Positions 30,201 to 38,241 of a stretch of DNA of 64,000 nucleotides are shown one piece after another. The stretch is from NCBI RefSeq assembly GCF_002272835.1, contig NZ_MLAO01000001.1, positions 186,001-250,000 of the forward strand. The letters are read 5' to 3'. The position numbers and the translations under genes are program-made. Below the pieces are notes generated by a model. The model was not told the DNA's origin. It saw nothing but the letters and a program-made list of their open reading frames with translations, and ran no database searches. Each line of letters opens with the position of its first letter. Within the stretch, counting starts at the first letter, position 1. This DNA is from Helicobacter sp. 11S03491-1. GTDB taxonomy: Bacteria > Campylobacterota > Campylobacteria > Campylobacterales > Helicobacteraceae.

Positions 30201-33200
30201 AAGTTGAAGGTAATATCTTTGATATGAGTGTCCTCATTAGCCAAGATAATATTCCCACTAAGGGCATCTAAGCCTTGCTCTGCTCCGGATATAGAAGCTA
30301 CAGGGCTAAAATCCAATACTAAATTATCTATAGAAATGTTACCTTTGACTAAGGTTTTCTCCAGAGTAACTAAAGCTTGGGTTTTGTTGATTTGGCTATC
30401 TTGGAGGAAGCCTGCATTTTTAAAACTAAAACTTGAATCCTTATTCAAAGTCCCAATGCTTCCTTGGAAAAACTGAATATTAGGGTTGGGGTAAGAGATC
30501 CCTCCATCAAAAGTGATGTTATAGAGAGTTTGAGAACCAACAGGAGAGGTAATATTAAAATCGAGTGTTTTGGAATCGCTATCTCCTTCCCAAAGATCAA
30601 GATTATCTTGATTGATTGTAGCACTAATTGTGAGAGGGGCTTTGAGGGAAAGTTCTTTTTTGCCGGTGGTTGTATTGGTATTTAGGCTAAGAGCACTCTT
30701 ACCATACAGAGCGATAGCATTGTTGGACCCGGAACTCAAAGTCTCCAAGTTTGAAGTTTTGAGGACACCACTATCAATGAAATTGAGTGTGTAATTACTC
30801 ACATCGCTTTCAAATTTGGTGTTTTGGGGTGCGACAGGGGTGAGCGAATCTGTATCTTCGCTTTCTGTAGCGCTTTTGCCAAATCCGGATGCATTCTCTC
30901 CGATGAAGGTAAAGATATAAGAAGTATTAGTTGCTGCCAGGCTACCAATAAAATGAGATCCCTGCGCTACTCCTGAATAATCATAACCCCCGATATCTTT
31001 CAAAGAAGTTCTTGAAATTTGAGTATCGCTATAATCCTTGAAGACCAAAATATTGTTTTTTTCTACAGCACCCCCGGAGCTATTTTTGAGTCCGACAACA
31101 CTAAAAGTTGTGTTTTTGGTAGGGTTGAAGACTCCTTGGGCGCTAGCTTTATCCAAAGTAATATTACCTTTTGTGTCCAGATTCGAGAGTGCGCTACTGA
31201 CCCCAAAATAAAGCGTAGTATCTCTGAAGGTAAAATTAGAATCATCGGCTCCTCCGGTAATTTGGGCATTTTTGGCAAAAGCCCCTTCTCCGATGAAGTC
31301 TATTGCTGCATGGACTCCATCATCTAAGACCAATTTACCCTCTAAGGCTGATTTGGCAATCTCTAGTTGGGCATTGCCCATTGTAGAATCATGGTAGTAT
31401 TTCTCATCCTCAGATTTGTTCGAAACATCACGATTATCAAAGATGGCATTGAGATTGATAGCTACTTTTTTAGAGATGGTGTCTGTAGAATTGACTTGGT
31501 AGGTAATAGCACCGGCATTAAAATGAGCATCTTTGAGTGAAGTCCCCCTGAGGTTATAAGTATAGCTTGGGAGTTGATCAGGATCTGAGATCCCCCCGCT
31601 AGATCCTCCAAAAATCAAATCTGCCGCACTCTTAGCGTTATCTCCTGTTCCAATCTTGGTTTCGAGGGCTTTGCCCATATTGATCATATTGTAAGTGGCT
31701 TTGGCATCATTATTGAGTTTGAGCGTAGCAGTTGGAGAGGAAGGGATTAAAGAAGCATCGCCAAAATAACTAAAGACATTATCCCCTCCTCTCATGACTA
31801 CGGCTTGGTTGATGGACAAAGAAGAGTTGGCAATATAATCATCAATCTCTTTAGCCACCCCGTTGAAAGTTTTATCAGAGGTGAGCAAAGAGCCGTCTTT
31901 GGTTTTGAGAAGGTTGTTTTTAGAATCAACCCTGGCATTGGCAAAAGCCATTTTCACAGAAATAACATCAGCGGAATTCAGCCCATTATCTAAGACAATA
32001 TTTGTCCCTCTAATATCAAAATTCCCCATTACATTCCAACCTGTTTTGTTGCCATCTTGGGTGAAGGTAACATTGGCTTGGGTATTATTGAGGGTGAGGT
32101 CAATACTATCACTTCCCCCCAGCGCAATAGAGATTTTGCCACTATCGGTGATGATCCCATTAGTATCGACACTATAAGAAGTCGATCGGATCGCATGAGG
32201 ACCTGTGAATTTAAGAGAAGAACCTGTAGCCAACTCTCCAATCAAATTGCCTTGATAATAATTCCCCCCATTTTCTTTGTTTGCTTTGGAGGTATCGAAG
32301 TTGAGATTGACTTGGAGGGTAGATTTGTTAAAGGTATTGCCACCTGAATTTGAGAAACTCTCCCAAGTGCCATAAAGATCCCCTATCAAAGAAGTCTTGT
32401 TATCTGTGATAGTCAAAACAGAAGTATTATCAAGATAAGAGCCATCTGTGGCGCTTGAAGTTGATGGAGCTTTGAGTCCTTTGAGTACCAGAGTTTGACC
32501 CGGATTTTCCAAGACCAAATGTTTCTTAGCAGAATTGCTAAAATCTAAGAGACTCGATCCATAAACATTAGAAGATCCTGTGCTTACTTTTAGCACACCG
32601 GAATACAAAGCTTTCATCGTGAGGTCGGTGTTGGCATACAAAGAATCTTCTCCAAGAGTTATGCTGAGATCTTTGGTCTTATTCCCCCCTAGAGTCCCAT
32701 AGAATTTATGGCTTTTGTCAAAATTAGCTGTAATATTCCCTTTGACAAAGTCCCCAATGAAGTTGCTCCCGGAGACATTCAAAGAAGAATTATCCCATAT
32801 ATTAGCAGCATTTTGGAGGGCTATGGTCGCCCCGGTATCTTGGAGATTGAGATTGATCCTACTTGAGGGAGCTTTGATAGTGAGGGCTTGAGAAGATCTT
32901 GGGTTGATAGAATCTGCCCCGATAAAATCCAACACAATAGGGTGAGTATTCCCGGATAAATCAAGGTTCTTGCCACTATAGCTTGCGCTCTCATAAGGCA
33001 CTCCTGCAGAAGAAGTACCTCCGGATGGGGTGGTATCAAAGTGGAGTGTGAGACCATAATCTTTTTGGGCGATATCTCCTTTGAGAGAAGTCCCAAAGAG
33101 TTCAAAAGTGGCGCTTGTGTCTATAGGGCTTTTGTCAGCGTTATCAACACTTGAGAGAGAGAAGTCTGTGCTATCACGTCGGATAGAATAGTAATCTTTG

Positions 33201-36200
33201 TTGTTTATCCCCCGAATCCCTGCATTTTTAAAGGCTTGCAATAAAGTAGTGCTTGAAGTGCTCTGAGTATCAAGACCCTTGAGGTTAATAAAACTTAAAA
33301 CAGATTTAGAATTCCCTCCTAAAAGGGCTCCTTCAAACTTAATGGCTTGGGTATTGCCTGTAAAATCAAAACTAATGGTATGTTTGCCTTGCCCTACAAT
33401 AGCAAGACCTTTGGATTGGTGGGAATTCCCCGAATAATCAAGAGACAAATTCACATCTACAGGAGTGAGGGTAGCACTGCTTCCTGAAGTTGATTTGACA
33501 GATTCTCCAATGATCCCAAAAAGGGCAGTATTGACCAAAGTGAGGTGAGATTGTCCGCTCAAGGTATCAGAGAGTTGTGAGGTATTGAGCACACCTGCGT
33601 TATAAAAAGTATAACTTGAATCTTTGGTACCCCCTTTGATATTCCCTGTAAAACCTTGTTGTCTTTTGGCAATATCAAAGGTGCCCGGGGTAAAGAGGAA
33701 AGAAACATCTTGTCTGAAGCCATCACTACCAGTGCCAATATCTCCATCTGAAGATTTCGAACTCACAAAGGATTTATCAGATGAGTTATGAGTTTTGCCC
33801 TTTTGGGTGAGGGTGGCAAAACTTGCAATATCGCTTGGATTGGTAGGGTTGTTGGCTACCAAGACTAATTGTCCATTGGGATCTGAGATGAGTCGGGCAT
33901 TTCCAAAAACAAGCTTAGAGCCTATGAAATCAGTGGTATTGGGCATCCCTGTGAGAGATGCAAGAGTGGCTTTGTCTAAAGCATTGCCATTTTTGAGCAC
34001 AATAGAAGTCGCCTCTATCCCTATAGTTCCCTTGACAGAAGAGAAAGTGATCCCTGTGTTTTTTGCCAGAGTAACGAGAGAGGAGGAATTAGATGCATCC
34101 AGAGTGCCTGCATGGACAAAGGTATAGCCGGATTGGTTGTTCCCTCCGGTGATAGTGACGTTTTGTTTGTTGAGTACAGAGCCATCAGACTTGGAAGTAT
34201 CTTTACCTCCAAAGATAAAAGTAAGGTTATTTTTCACACCGGCGGTGGTAACAATATTGTCTATTTTGCCATAAACAGGGGAAGTGCTTTTGTCGTCGTT
34301 GAAGGTGAGTATAGATGCGGCTTGATCAGAAGTCGCATGCAAGAAGCCATCGAATTTGGAGAGATTTTGTGTGGCCAGTGCATCTGTTTTGAGAGCAGAA
34401 GTTTGCACCCCTACATAATCCCCTGCAGCATTCGAACTGCTAGGGACTCTATAAGCAGAGATTTTGGTGGCATCTCTGAAGTCAAAAGTAGCGCTGAGAC
34501 TTTTACCGCTAAATGCAGTATCTGTAACCACGCTAGCCCCGGCTTTGTTCTTAGATCCATCTTCTCTGTAGGTAACTCCATCGATTTTGCCAATACTCTT
34601 GCCTACAGTAAGCCCAAGATCAAGAGTAGAGTTGGCATCATGGTTGTGGATAGCTCCTATATTAGAGAGTGTGGTTTTTAAGTTGAGTTTGCCCCACAAG
34701 TTGAGATCTCCCATATCCAGACCTGCTTTTGTGTTGGTAATAGAAAAAACAGAGGTTTTGTGAGTATTGTAGAAATTTCTAAAACTTGTATTTGTGAGGC
34801 TAACATTGGCTGTAGATCTTGAGAGATACAGATGGTTGAGTTTAGAATCAGAGAGGGTGATGTCATTTTTGGCTTTGGAAGGATCGGTGGAGAAATCATT
34901 GGGATTAGAGGCATCAATACTTCCCTCTCCATACTTGCTATCACTCACCATATCCAAGTTTTTCCCACTGAGACTAAAGTTTGTGCCCTTAGCTCCGGGG
35001 AAAGTCCCATTGACAAAGTTCTTCACATAAGCGCCATCGACCACGACAGTAGCCTTACTCCCATCAAATCCAAAACTCCCCAGTTTTGCCCCATTTTTCA
35101 GATACATGGTATAGCTATCTTGCCCACCACTATCACCCGTATAGCCTACCCCATCAGCAGTGGCATTATCCAGGGTCAAGATGGTAATCCCCCCTTCAGA
35201 TCGGACTTGGCCTTGGAGATAAGCGCCATTGGTCGCAGAGACATTGAGTGTGCCTCCTTTGGTAGATTTGAGTTTGGAAGTAGCGTCATTTCCGGTGCCA
35301 CTCCCATCAAACTTAACATTCGTAGTCCCTCCGGAAACAGCCATATCCTTTTTCATACGCGATCCTGAAGCAAAACTAATGGTGTTATTCCCTCCGGTGA
35401 TGTTAAAATCGTCTCTGGCTTGGGAGTTGTTGGCAAAACTAACATTCGTAGTCCCTGCTTTGAGGACAAATTGATTCTCCATATAAGAATCATCAAAACT
35501 ACCTTGTATAGTTCCTTGATTGTTGATGACGTTGTGCTTGAAGGTGGATTTGTTTTTTGCAGAGAGATTGAGAGTTTCATTGCTAGCGATTTCTCCGCTC
35601 TCATTATCTTGGAAGCCCGTATTGAAAGAAGCGCCCTCATCAAGGTTGTAGTTATAAGTGATGCCGTTGTGATCAGAGAGGATGAGTTTGTTATCCCAAT
35701 GGTGTCCTTTGAGATTGATAGTGATCCTAGAGCGATTCCCTCCCATATAGATTGTATCCAGATTGGAAATGTTAGAATTTGCATCGACATCTAAGATGAA
35801 TTTTCCTTGTTGGTATTTGAGGATTTTGGTAGTGTCAGAAGTAATAGCGCTTTTGCCTCTTAAACTGGTCAGACCGATGGAATTATCTGCGGCAGCAACA
35901 TCGCTAAAAGCATCCAAAGTGAGAATAGAATTATTAGCCAGAGTAATGGTGAATAGCTTAGATCCATTGAGATTAAGACCTTTGAGACCATATGCTTTTG
36001 AATTATCCAGATTGAGTTTAAAATCCCCGGTCCCGCCAACTTTCACTGAGATGGGTTGGTTAGAAGCATTTTTGAGATTGAGGGTAGAGTTTTTGAGATT
36101 AAGTTCAAAATTTGCCCAATTGCCTACTTCTGCTCTGGTGAGGTTGAGTGTGGAATCTTCTACTTTCCAATTCCAAGTTGCATTGGTCGTATTGACATAC

Positions 36201-37417
36201 TCTCCGGTCATGGTAGAGTGGTTCTTAAAAACGAAGTTATAATTTCCCCAACTTGTGTTAATAGATCCATTCCAAGTAGAATTATCAAATGTGATATTGA
36301 GATAAGATCTCTCAGCATATTGCCCTACTCCGATATTGCCTCGAAGAGTAGAGTTGTTTTGAAAAACAATATTGGCGTCATTTATGGGAGACTTCTCATT
36401 AACATCATACCAAGTACCCATATTGTAAATATTCCCCTTCATCTTAGCGCTATCAAAGACTATGTTAGAAGTATTCGCCCCCAGATAAAGATTGCCCAGG
36501 AGTGCATAGCCTTTCACAGCAACATCGGAGTTGCCCTCATAGTTCCCCTCAAAGGTTATGGTATGGGGGATAACTACATGATTTTTATCTCCTCCTTTAC
36601 CATTTTGGGAGACATAAGAAGCCAAATTCCCTTTTAGCGCAGAATTTTTAAAAGTAGCATTCATATACGCACCGCTTGAAAAGGACAAAATACCTTTATT
36701 CACAAAATCAACCCCGGCATAGTTGCTTTCTTTTCTGGGGAGATATGCTCCCGCAATAGTGTCAGAATCATCAACAACAATAACAGAGTCTTTGACTGTG
36801 AGGGTAGCATGTTTTGCAGCAGAGGTATAATCTTTTATGTAGAGTTGGAACATATCATTGAAATTTGTGTATTTTGCAAGGGTCGTACTACCGGGTGCGG
36901 TATAGCTGATGATCGCGCAAGGGACGCCGGAATCTATAGAGCAAGAGATATTATTGGGGCTATAGAGAAACTCATTGATGGCTGTGTTGGTATCTGCTGC
37001 GTGCAATGCCTCCGCGCTAAAAGAGAGCAAGAGACTTGAAAGGACCAAAGAAACTAAAGGGGCAAAAGCTTTCTTGGAAGGCTTAGCTTGAGAGTATGGA
37101 TTAGATGTGTGGGACTGGGATTCTTGGAGTCTCTGCGGATCGTTAGAGACATGAATATAGGGCTTTTGAGCGTATTGTGGGGGGGGGGGGGTGAGCATAT
37201 CACAGCTTGATTGGCCGGCTTGGCTTTGGTTTAGTCGGGTTTGATCTCGTTGGCTTAGCTTGTTTGAGGTATGGTTGGCTTGAGCGGTTTTGATTTCGTT
37301 GCTTGGTAGGTTAGTTTGGTTTCTTCGGGCTGCCAAATCCTCGCTACAATAGCCGGAAGCACCATTGATGTCAAACTTTGTGATGATTTTATTATCTTTA
37401 TTACCTTTAAACGTCAT
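24209..37417 (-). CDS. Giant phase-variable autotransporter with C-terminal SPOR-like domain
   Basis: 4402 codons. Order: a polar N-terminal extension (1-111) containing the C tract; a signal peptide (about 112-140, KKAFAPLVSLVLSSLLLSFSAEALHA); a passenger of roughly 3800 residues, rich in Ser, Asn, Gly and Asp with repeating short strands (LTLDNATADG, SFKNAGIIKI) as in beta-helix autotransporters, and a duplicated block; an autotransporter barrel (about 3986-4261, from GVWARVVNGMG to NIGVRWNF). After the barrel come a Pro/Gln-rich linker, a CQGC pair and an approximately 80-residue SPOR-like domain (YYFQIVV ... RYLVGPF). The passenger would be at the cell surface and the tail in the periplasm near peptidoglycan. 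ATG at 37417 with AAAAAGGATTCTT upstream. Likely adhesin or surface layer; the ligand is unknown. Confidence 0.9.
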   Translation of the reverse strand: MTFKGNKDNKIITKFDINGASGYCSEDLAARRNQTNLPSNEIKTAQANHTSNKLSQRDQTRLNQSQAGQSSCDMLTPPPPQYAQKPYIHVSNDPQRLQESQSHTSNPYSQAKPSKKAFAPLVSLVLSSLLLSFSAEALHAADTNTAINEFLYSPNNISCSIDSGVPCAIISYTAPGSTTLAKYTNFNDMFQLYIKDYTSAAKHATLTVKDSVIVVDDSDTIAGAYLPRKESNYAGVDFVNKGILSFSSGAYMNATFKNSALKGNLASYVSQNGKGGDKNHVVIPHTITFEGNYEGNSDVAVKGYALLGNLYLGANTSNIVFDSAKMKGNIYNMGTWYDVNEKSPINDANIVFQNNSTLRGNIGVGQYAERSYLNITFDNSTWNGSINTSWGNYNFVFKNHSTMTGEYVNTTNATWNWKVEDSTLNLTRAEVGNWANFELNLKNSTLNLKNASNQPISVKVGGTGDFKLNLDNSKAYGLKGLNLNGSKLFTITLANNSILTLDAFSDVAAADNSIGLTSLRGKSAITSDTTKILKYQQGKFILDVDANSNISNLDTIYMGGNRSRITINLKGHHWDNKLILSDHNGITYNYNLDEGASFNTGFQDNESGEIASNETLNLSAKNKSTFKHNVINNQGTIQGSFDDSYMENQFVLKAGTTNVSFANNSQARDDFNITGGNNTISFASGSRMKKDMAVSGGTTNVKFDGSGTGNDATSKLKSTKGGTLNVSATNGAYLQGQVRSEGGITILTLDNATADGVGYTGDSGGQDSYTMYLKNGAKLGSFGFDGSKATVVVDGAYVKNFVNGTFPGAKGTNFSLSGKNLDMVSDSKYGEGSIDASNPNDFSTDPSKAKNDITLSDSKLNHLYLSRSTANVSLTNTSFRNFYNTHKTSVFSITNTKAGLDMGDLNLWGKLNLKTTLSNIGAIHNHDANSTLDLGLTVGKSIGKIDGVTYREDGSKNKAGASVVTDTAFSGKSLSATFDFRDATKISAYRVPSSSNAAGDYVGVQTSALKTDALATQNLSKFDGFLHATSDQAASILTFNDDKSTSPVYGKIDNIVTTAGVKNNLTFIFGGKDTSKSDGSVLNKQNVTITGGNNQSGYTFVHAGTLDASNSSSLVTLAKNTGITFSSVKGTIGIEATSIVLKNGNALDKATLASLTGMPNTTDFIGSKLVFGNARLISDPNGQLVLVANNPTNPSDIASFATLTQKGKTHNSSDKSFVSSKSSDGDIGTGSDGFRQDVSFLFTPGTFDIAKRQQGFTGNIKGGTKDSSYTFYNAGVLNTSQLSDTLSGQSHLTLVNTALFGIIGESVKSTSGSSATLTPVDVNLSLDYSGNSHQSKGLAIVGQGKHTISFDFTGNTQAIKFEGALLGGNSKSVLSFINLKGLDTQSTSSTTLLQAFKNAGIRGINNKDYYSIRRDSTDFSLSSVDNADKSPIDTSATFELFGTSLKGDIAQKDYGLTLHFDTTPSGGTSSAGVPYESASYSGKNLDLSGNTHPIVLDFIGADSINPRSSQALTIKAPSSRINLNLQDTGATIALQNAANIWDNSSLNVSGSNFIGDFVKGNITANFDKSHKFYGTLGGNKTKDLSITLGEDSLYANTDLTMKALYSGVLKVSTGSSNVYGSSLLDFSNSAKKHLVLENPGQTLVLKGLKAPSTSSATDGSYLDNTSVLTITDNKTSLIGDLYGTWESFSNSGGNTFNKSTLQVNLNFDTSKANKENGGNYYQGNLIGELATGSSLKFTGPHAIRSTSYSVDTNGIITDSGKISIALGGSDSIDLTLNNTQANVTFTQDGNKTGWNVMGNFDIRGTNIVLDNGLNSADVISVKMAFANARVDSKNNLLKTKDGSLLTSDKTFNGVAKEIDDYIANSSLSINQAVVMRGGDNVFSYFGDASLIPSSPTATLKLNNDAKATYNMINMGKALETKIGTGDNAKSAADLIFGGSSGGISDPDQLPSYTYNLRGTSLKDAHFNAGAITYQVNSTDTISKKVAINLNAIFDNRDVSNKSEDEKYYHDSTMGNAQLEIAKSALEGKLVLDDGVHAAIDFIGEGAFAKNAQITGGADDSNFTFRDTTLYFGVSSALSNLDTKGNITLDKASAQGVFNPTKNTTFSVVGLKNSSGGAVEKNNILVFKDYSDTQISRTSLKDIGGYDYSGVAQGSHFIGSLAATNTSYIFTFIGENASGFGKSATESEDTDSLTPVAPQNTKFESDVSNYTLNFIDSGVLKTSNLETLSSGSNNAIALYGKSALSLNTNTTTGKKELSLKAPLTISATINQDNLDLWEGDSDSKTLDFNITSPVGSQTLYNITFDGGISYPNPNIQFFQGSIGTLNKDSSFSFKNAGFLQDSQINKTQALVTLEKTLVKGNISIDNLVLDFSPVASISGAEQGLDALSGNIILANEDTHIKDITFNFSGNSKASKIKNASASDKKYYLAGSSGSGFSFVNLANSMTHTDTPSALDYITWTHEGSNVASNKGNDSVFKTLSAAGIELRPAGTEEKAYVEGKEVSQSLDANTTFGFYGSTIHASSALNNTLDPINSTYNLKMSFDTTGSVKQKDIPLSSSSLEASKFETQGDLSLSFVGKGSLNPESSAPLTVKIAADKSFSLRASNPNKDGLIGEVKIDTAGNTSFKGGNLNIDNLSLSGTYLTAKSIPASAAVTGSDGSVTTPATLGSADGNISAKFDDTARLGDKSILGSKDGDVSISIANLTPSTNTSSNAPIIVIGDGKTNLSFKNAGIIKINSTKSKIGSGSFMISEGSAPVGGVFTQGSTLSLQNTSLIGSLFGDVTKNESTSSSTLKLNLSFDTTTLNPTYYQGDNISVLKSGSILSFKGKDSIKALAGGENKVITFDIGSTDTHYVLNNTGASIAFHQNGWNTAGVFDIRGTNVVLKDNLDSVSNIRVHMVYANANSAKTNQLLKTKDGSLLTDTKYTSFGMDDGSDSVPGISMMADKDIADYILPSTLSFVSGGANLRGGSNDFTFIGDKSVDMQGFFAPLTLNYNAKATINLINMDSFLTNQLRDIMTAKLTAMTKGSTTIPDSSTITTMLNAAISSLPESSKITTVADLLFMSSDGGGDGSVNFVYNLAGTSLGDAYIRSPKTKTSTTASTYNQSKVTLDATFDQRELSAREEADKYYTNSNAIGNAQLEIAKSKLSGKLELDSFVSGHLKFLGTTAFDSGASLSGGTADSWAFFDGAVFGDYSKIKDFKGSIRLINASLNSDLKNTTVTTPAVQVKSAAPSFGIRAVFNQAYDDNTTLSSQALKYIQENIDASLTQRGYSFDKSESHVFSSGIGYTASALKLDFIGKDSVDSTNFKIESSADNIDNVYTFIDFGKIDLKAISSNGDGKINGSIYWIGNSYQTGLITNGVDAFIDLTQTNNDLKDNIYRATEGIQNITFDFGGNSSLSTGVIQDGKSTNAKGYTPRSNYTFSHVSSNSIVSNKNSDFTDTLNHILVSDSITDSSKSPIALTTGQITLANTSVKGDIKQGITKDTSGTVSKDIALGLIFNTSDHKVYNVQDKTIQEAANNIFSSLSGSLSGDAKKEALFIGVGAFDSQNKDSNITEGTEDSSYRFVDSGLLDDDKLDNILNGGHSARGVGVKTNKGTFSFDGQGSLHADIVDQVSNMENIKNQVIHIAQDTTLSPYGMQFVGSIATQAKEFKARFGLGSVVNITNRSGNAVYDFSAYANTSMPVVASIDLDSYTQDTPAAVKGFDGNVSLIGALHDINTATNTYTFKGGSHSPKGSQWAIQNSSEVNKVTIINDSLDSKDSLLPSIGNHLAIIDLRGDRDVHNKHALEDVKNYASPNPIAPQNLTQSATLLGAQNTGDNGVEGSFVPHKLTIGSLNAKNALFRVGVSPSSGQGDVLQVAAISSNKDATNYLQAYLYGEAKDITSPILVASIGDKVDSKYLSGLVSKLGIYLYTPTLTTKVTQVDSGNTGTSESYNTSFYLSHLQASINAEISDPVINGIGSVYRDFRVETNNLHLRMGELRGIKATQGVWARVVNGMGSDASDNRDFYTTLQAGYDYKFDVLGGVNYVGVSADASLLSSKGDAYNSSGRNLALGIYNTYIMDNGFYVDAIAKYMNLYNNLSLSGNSQQIYNNAFLLGGEVGYRYSLDNLFTRMRIAPNAYTRGYFVEPQLELIYGYIGGSDFSFKAEEGIMAQANLEGNNAFITRVGGVIGKRFESNTGFKADVRLGLAYLNEINTGGDVILKDTSNLEAYKKSTPMNNALKLSLGTNMIINDDWRVYGDISRTFLGTYNIDYNLNIGVRWNFGTKGAKKTKPKATPQQYAPQPSQPQAKPMSQEEVALFKNKQTVIFKGGKTQCQGCQPESGYYFQIVVLSKPNAALTKELQKFSYRAYSFKNFSGQVLTRYLVGPFKSTQELLQIKPFADKLAQEANNNKQAYAVVYEIKDK
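24212..24460 (-). other. SPOR-like domain at the end of the autotransporter
   Basis: Residues about 4320-4402 begin GYYFQIVVLSK and contain RYLVGPF followed by a helix (KSTQELLQIKPFADKLAQEA) and a final strand (QAYAVVYE). This is the strand-helix-strand layout and the RVxVGPF signature of SPOR domains, which bind denuded glycan strands of peptidoglycan. CQGC lies just before it. Confidence 0.75.
27990..28018 (-). repeat. Exact 29-bp match between passenger modules, copy 2
   Basis: Identical to 31350-31378. It encodes the GNAQLEIAKS segment of the second passenger module. It marks the 3.2-3.4 kb duplication inside the autotransporter and is a possible crossover point. Confidence 0.8.
31350..31378 (-). 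repeat. Exact 29-bp match between passenger modules, copy 1
   Basis: Partner of 27990-28018, 3360 bases away, encoding GNAQLEIAKS of the first module. Recombination between the two would delete about 1120 codons in frame, since 3360 is a multiple of 3. Confidence 0.8.
37179..37191 (-). repeat. Poly-C tract (13) inside the autotransporter reading frame
   Basis: Thirteen consecutive C on the coding strand encode the end of Thr76 and Pro77-Pro80 (LTPPPPQ). With 13 C the ATG at 37417 is in frame with the rest; gain or loss of one or two C would stop translation early. No other in-frame Met lies between the tract and the signal peptide. This is the form of a slipped-strand phase-variation switch. 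Confidence 0.9.
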
Positions 37418-38241
37418 AAGAATCCTTTTTATCTAAAAATCTATAGAGCAGTCTTTACTCTAAGTTTATTTTTAGCATTTAATCACTATTAAGATAAAAA
37501 AATACTTAAAAATTCTGGGGGGGGGGGGGGTGAGATAGAAGATATATTTAAAAATATTGATGATAAATATTATTGTTTGAATTTTTTGGGAGTATCGTAT
37601 TTTGGGATTGTTTTGATTCTTATAGGGAGAAAATTTTGAGATAAAAATAAAAATGTAACTTTATGAAAAAAATAGGGAGATTTTGAGAAAGGTAAAAGAA
37701 AGTGAAGGAAATAATTTATTAAATACAATATGTATTTTTGTATTTTTGATAACTCCGTGAATATAAGGTAAATGGAAAGTAAATGAAAAAAACCGGTATT
37801 TTTGAGAAATTTGCAAAAAATATTTTTGAATATTTATTTTACTTGGATTATAAATTTTTAAACTTCAAATAATTTAAATTTTTTATGATTAAATTTCATA
37901 TTAATAACATAACATCAAGAAGTTTGAGAGACGATCATGTCATCTCAGATGTCGGATCAAAAATGTGATAATAAATTGGTTGCCATCCTGAGGAAGCGCG
38001 CTAAAATCATTCATTTGTCTTTTAATCTTTCAAAAGCGCTAATATCTGATATTTTCAAAATGATTTTTTCAGGGTCTTTAATAACTTCTTGAGACATTTT
38101 TGATCAAATATATTTTTTGGTATTTTTTAAACTCAATAAAATAACGGTATTTAAAAGAGAATTCAAATATCTCCCGGGTAAAAATATTGTTATTGAAGTA
38201 AATTGAATTTTGGGTTACAAAATCCTCTTAAGAGTTATTGG
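37418..38241. promoter_or_regulatory. Upstream region of the giant autotransporter
   Basis: 824 AT-rich bases. Contains the upstream C tract and a possible minus-strand -10 (TATAGAT near 37439-37446, about 22 bases before the start codon). On the plus strand an unsupported 51-codon frame (37937-38092, starting MSSQMSDQKCDNK) has no good ribosome-binding site. Nothing else recognised. Confidence 0.45.
37517..37530 (-). repeat. Poly-C tract (14) upstream of the autotransporter gene
   Basis: Fourteen C on the transcribed strand end 100 bases before the start codon. Stops in all three frames lie between tract and ATG, so this tract is not translated with the gene. It may change promoter spacing, as the homopolymer in the H. 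pylori sabA promoter does. Confidence 0.75.

Noticed and set aside
25413-36637. Many open frames of 60-190 codons on the strand opposite the giant autotransporter gene (for example 34112-34681 and 36056-36637).
   Set aside because: They lie wholly antisense to a strong gene, lack ribosome-binding sites and recognisable domains, and are mirror images of its Ser/Asn/Gly-rich codon use.
37937-38092. 51-codon plus-strand frame upstream of the giant gene.
   Set aside because: Weak ribosome-binding site, no signal or domain; kept only as a note in the intergenic entry.
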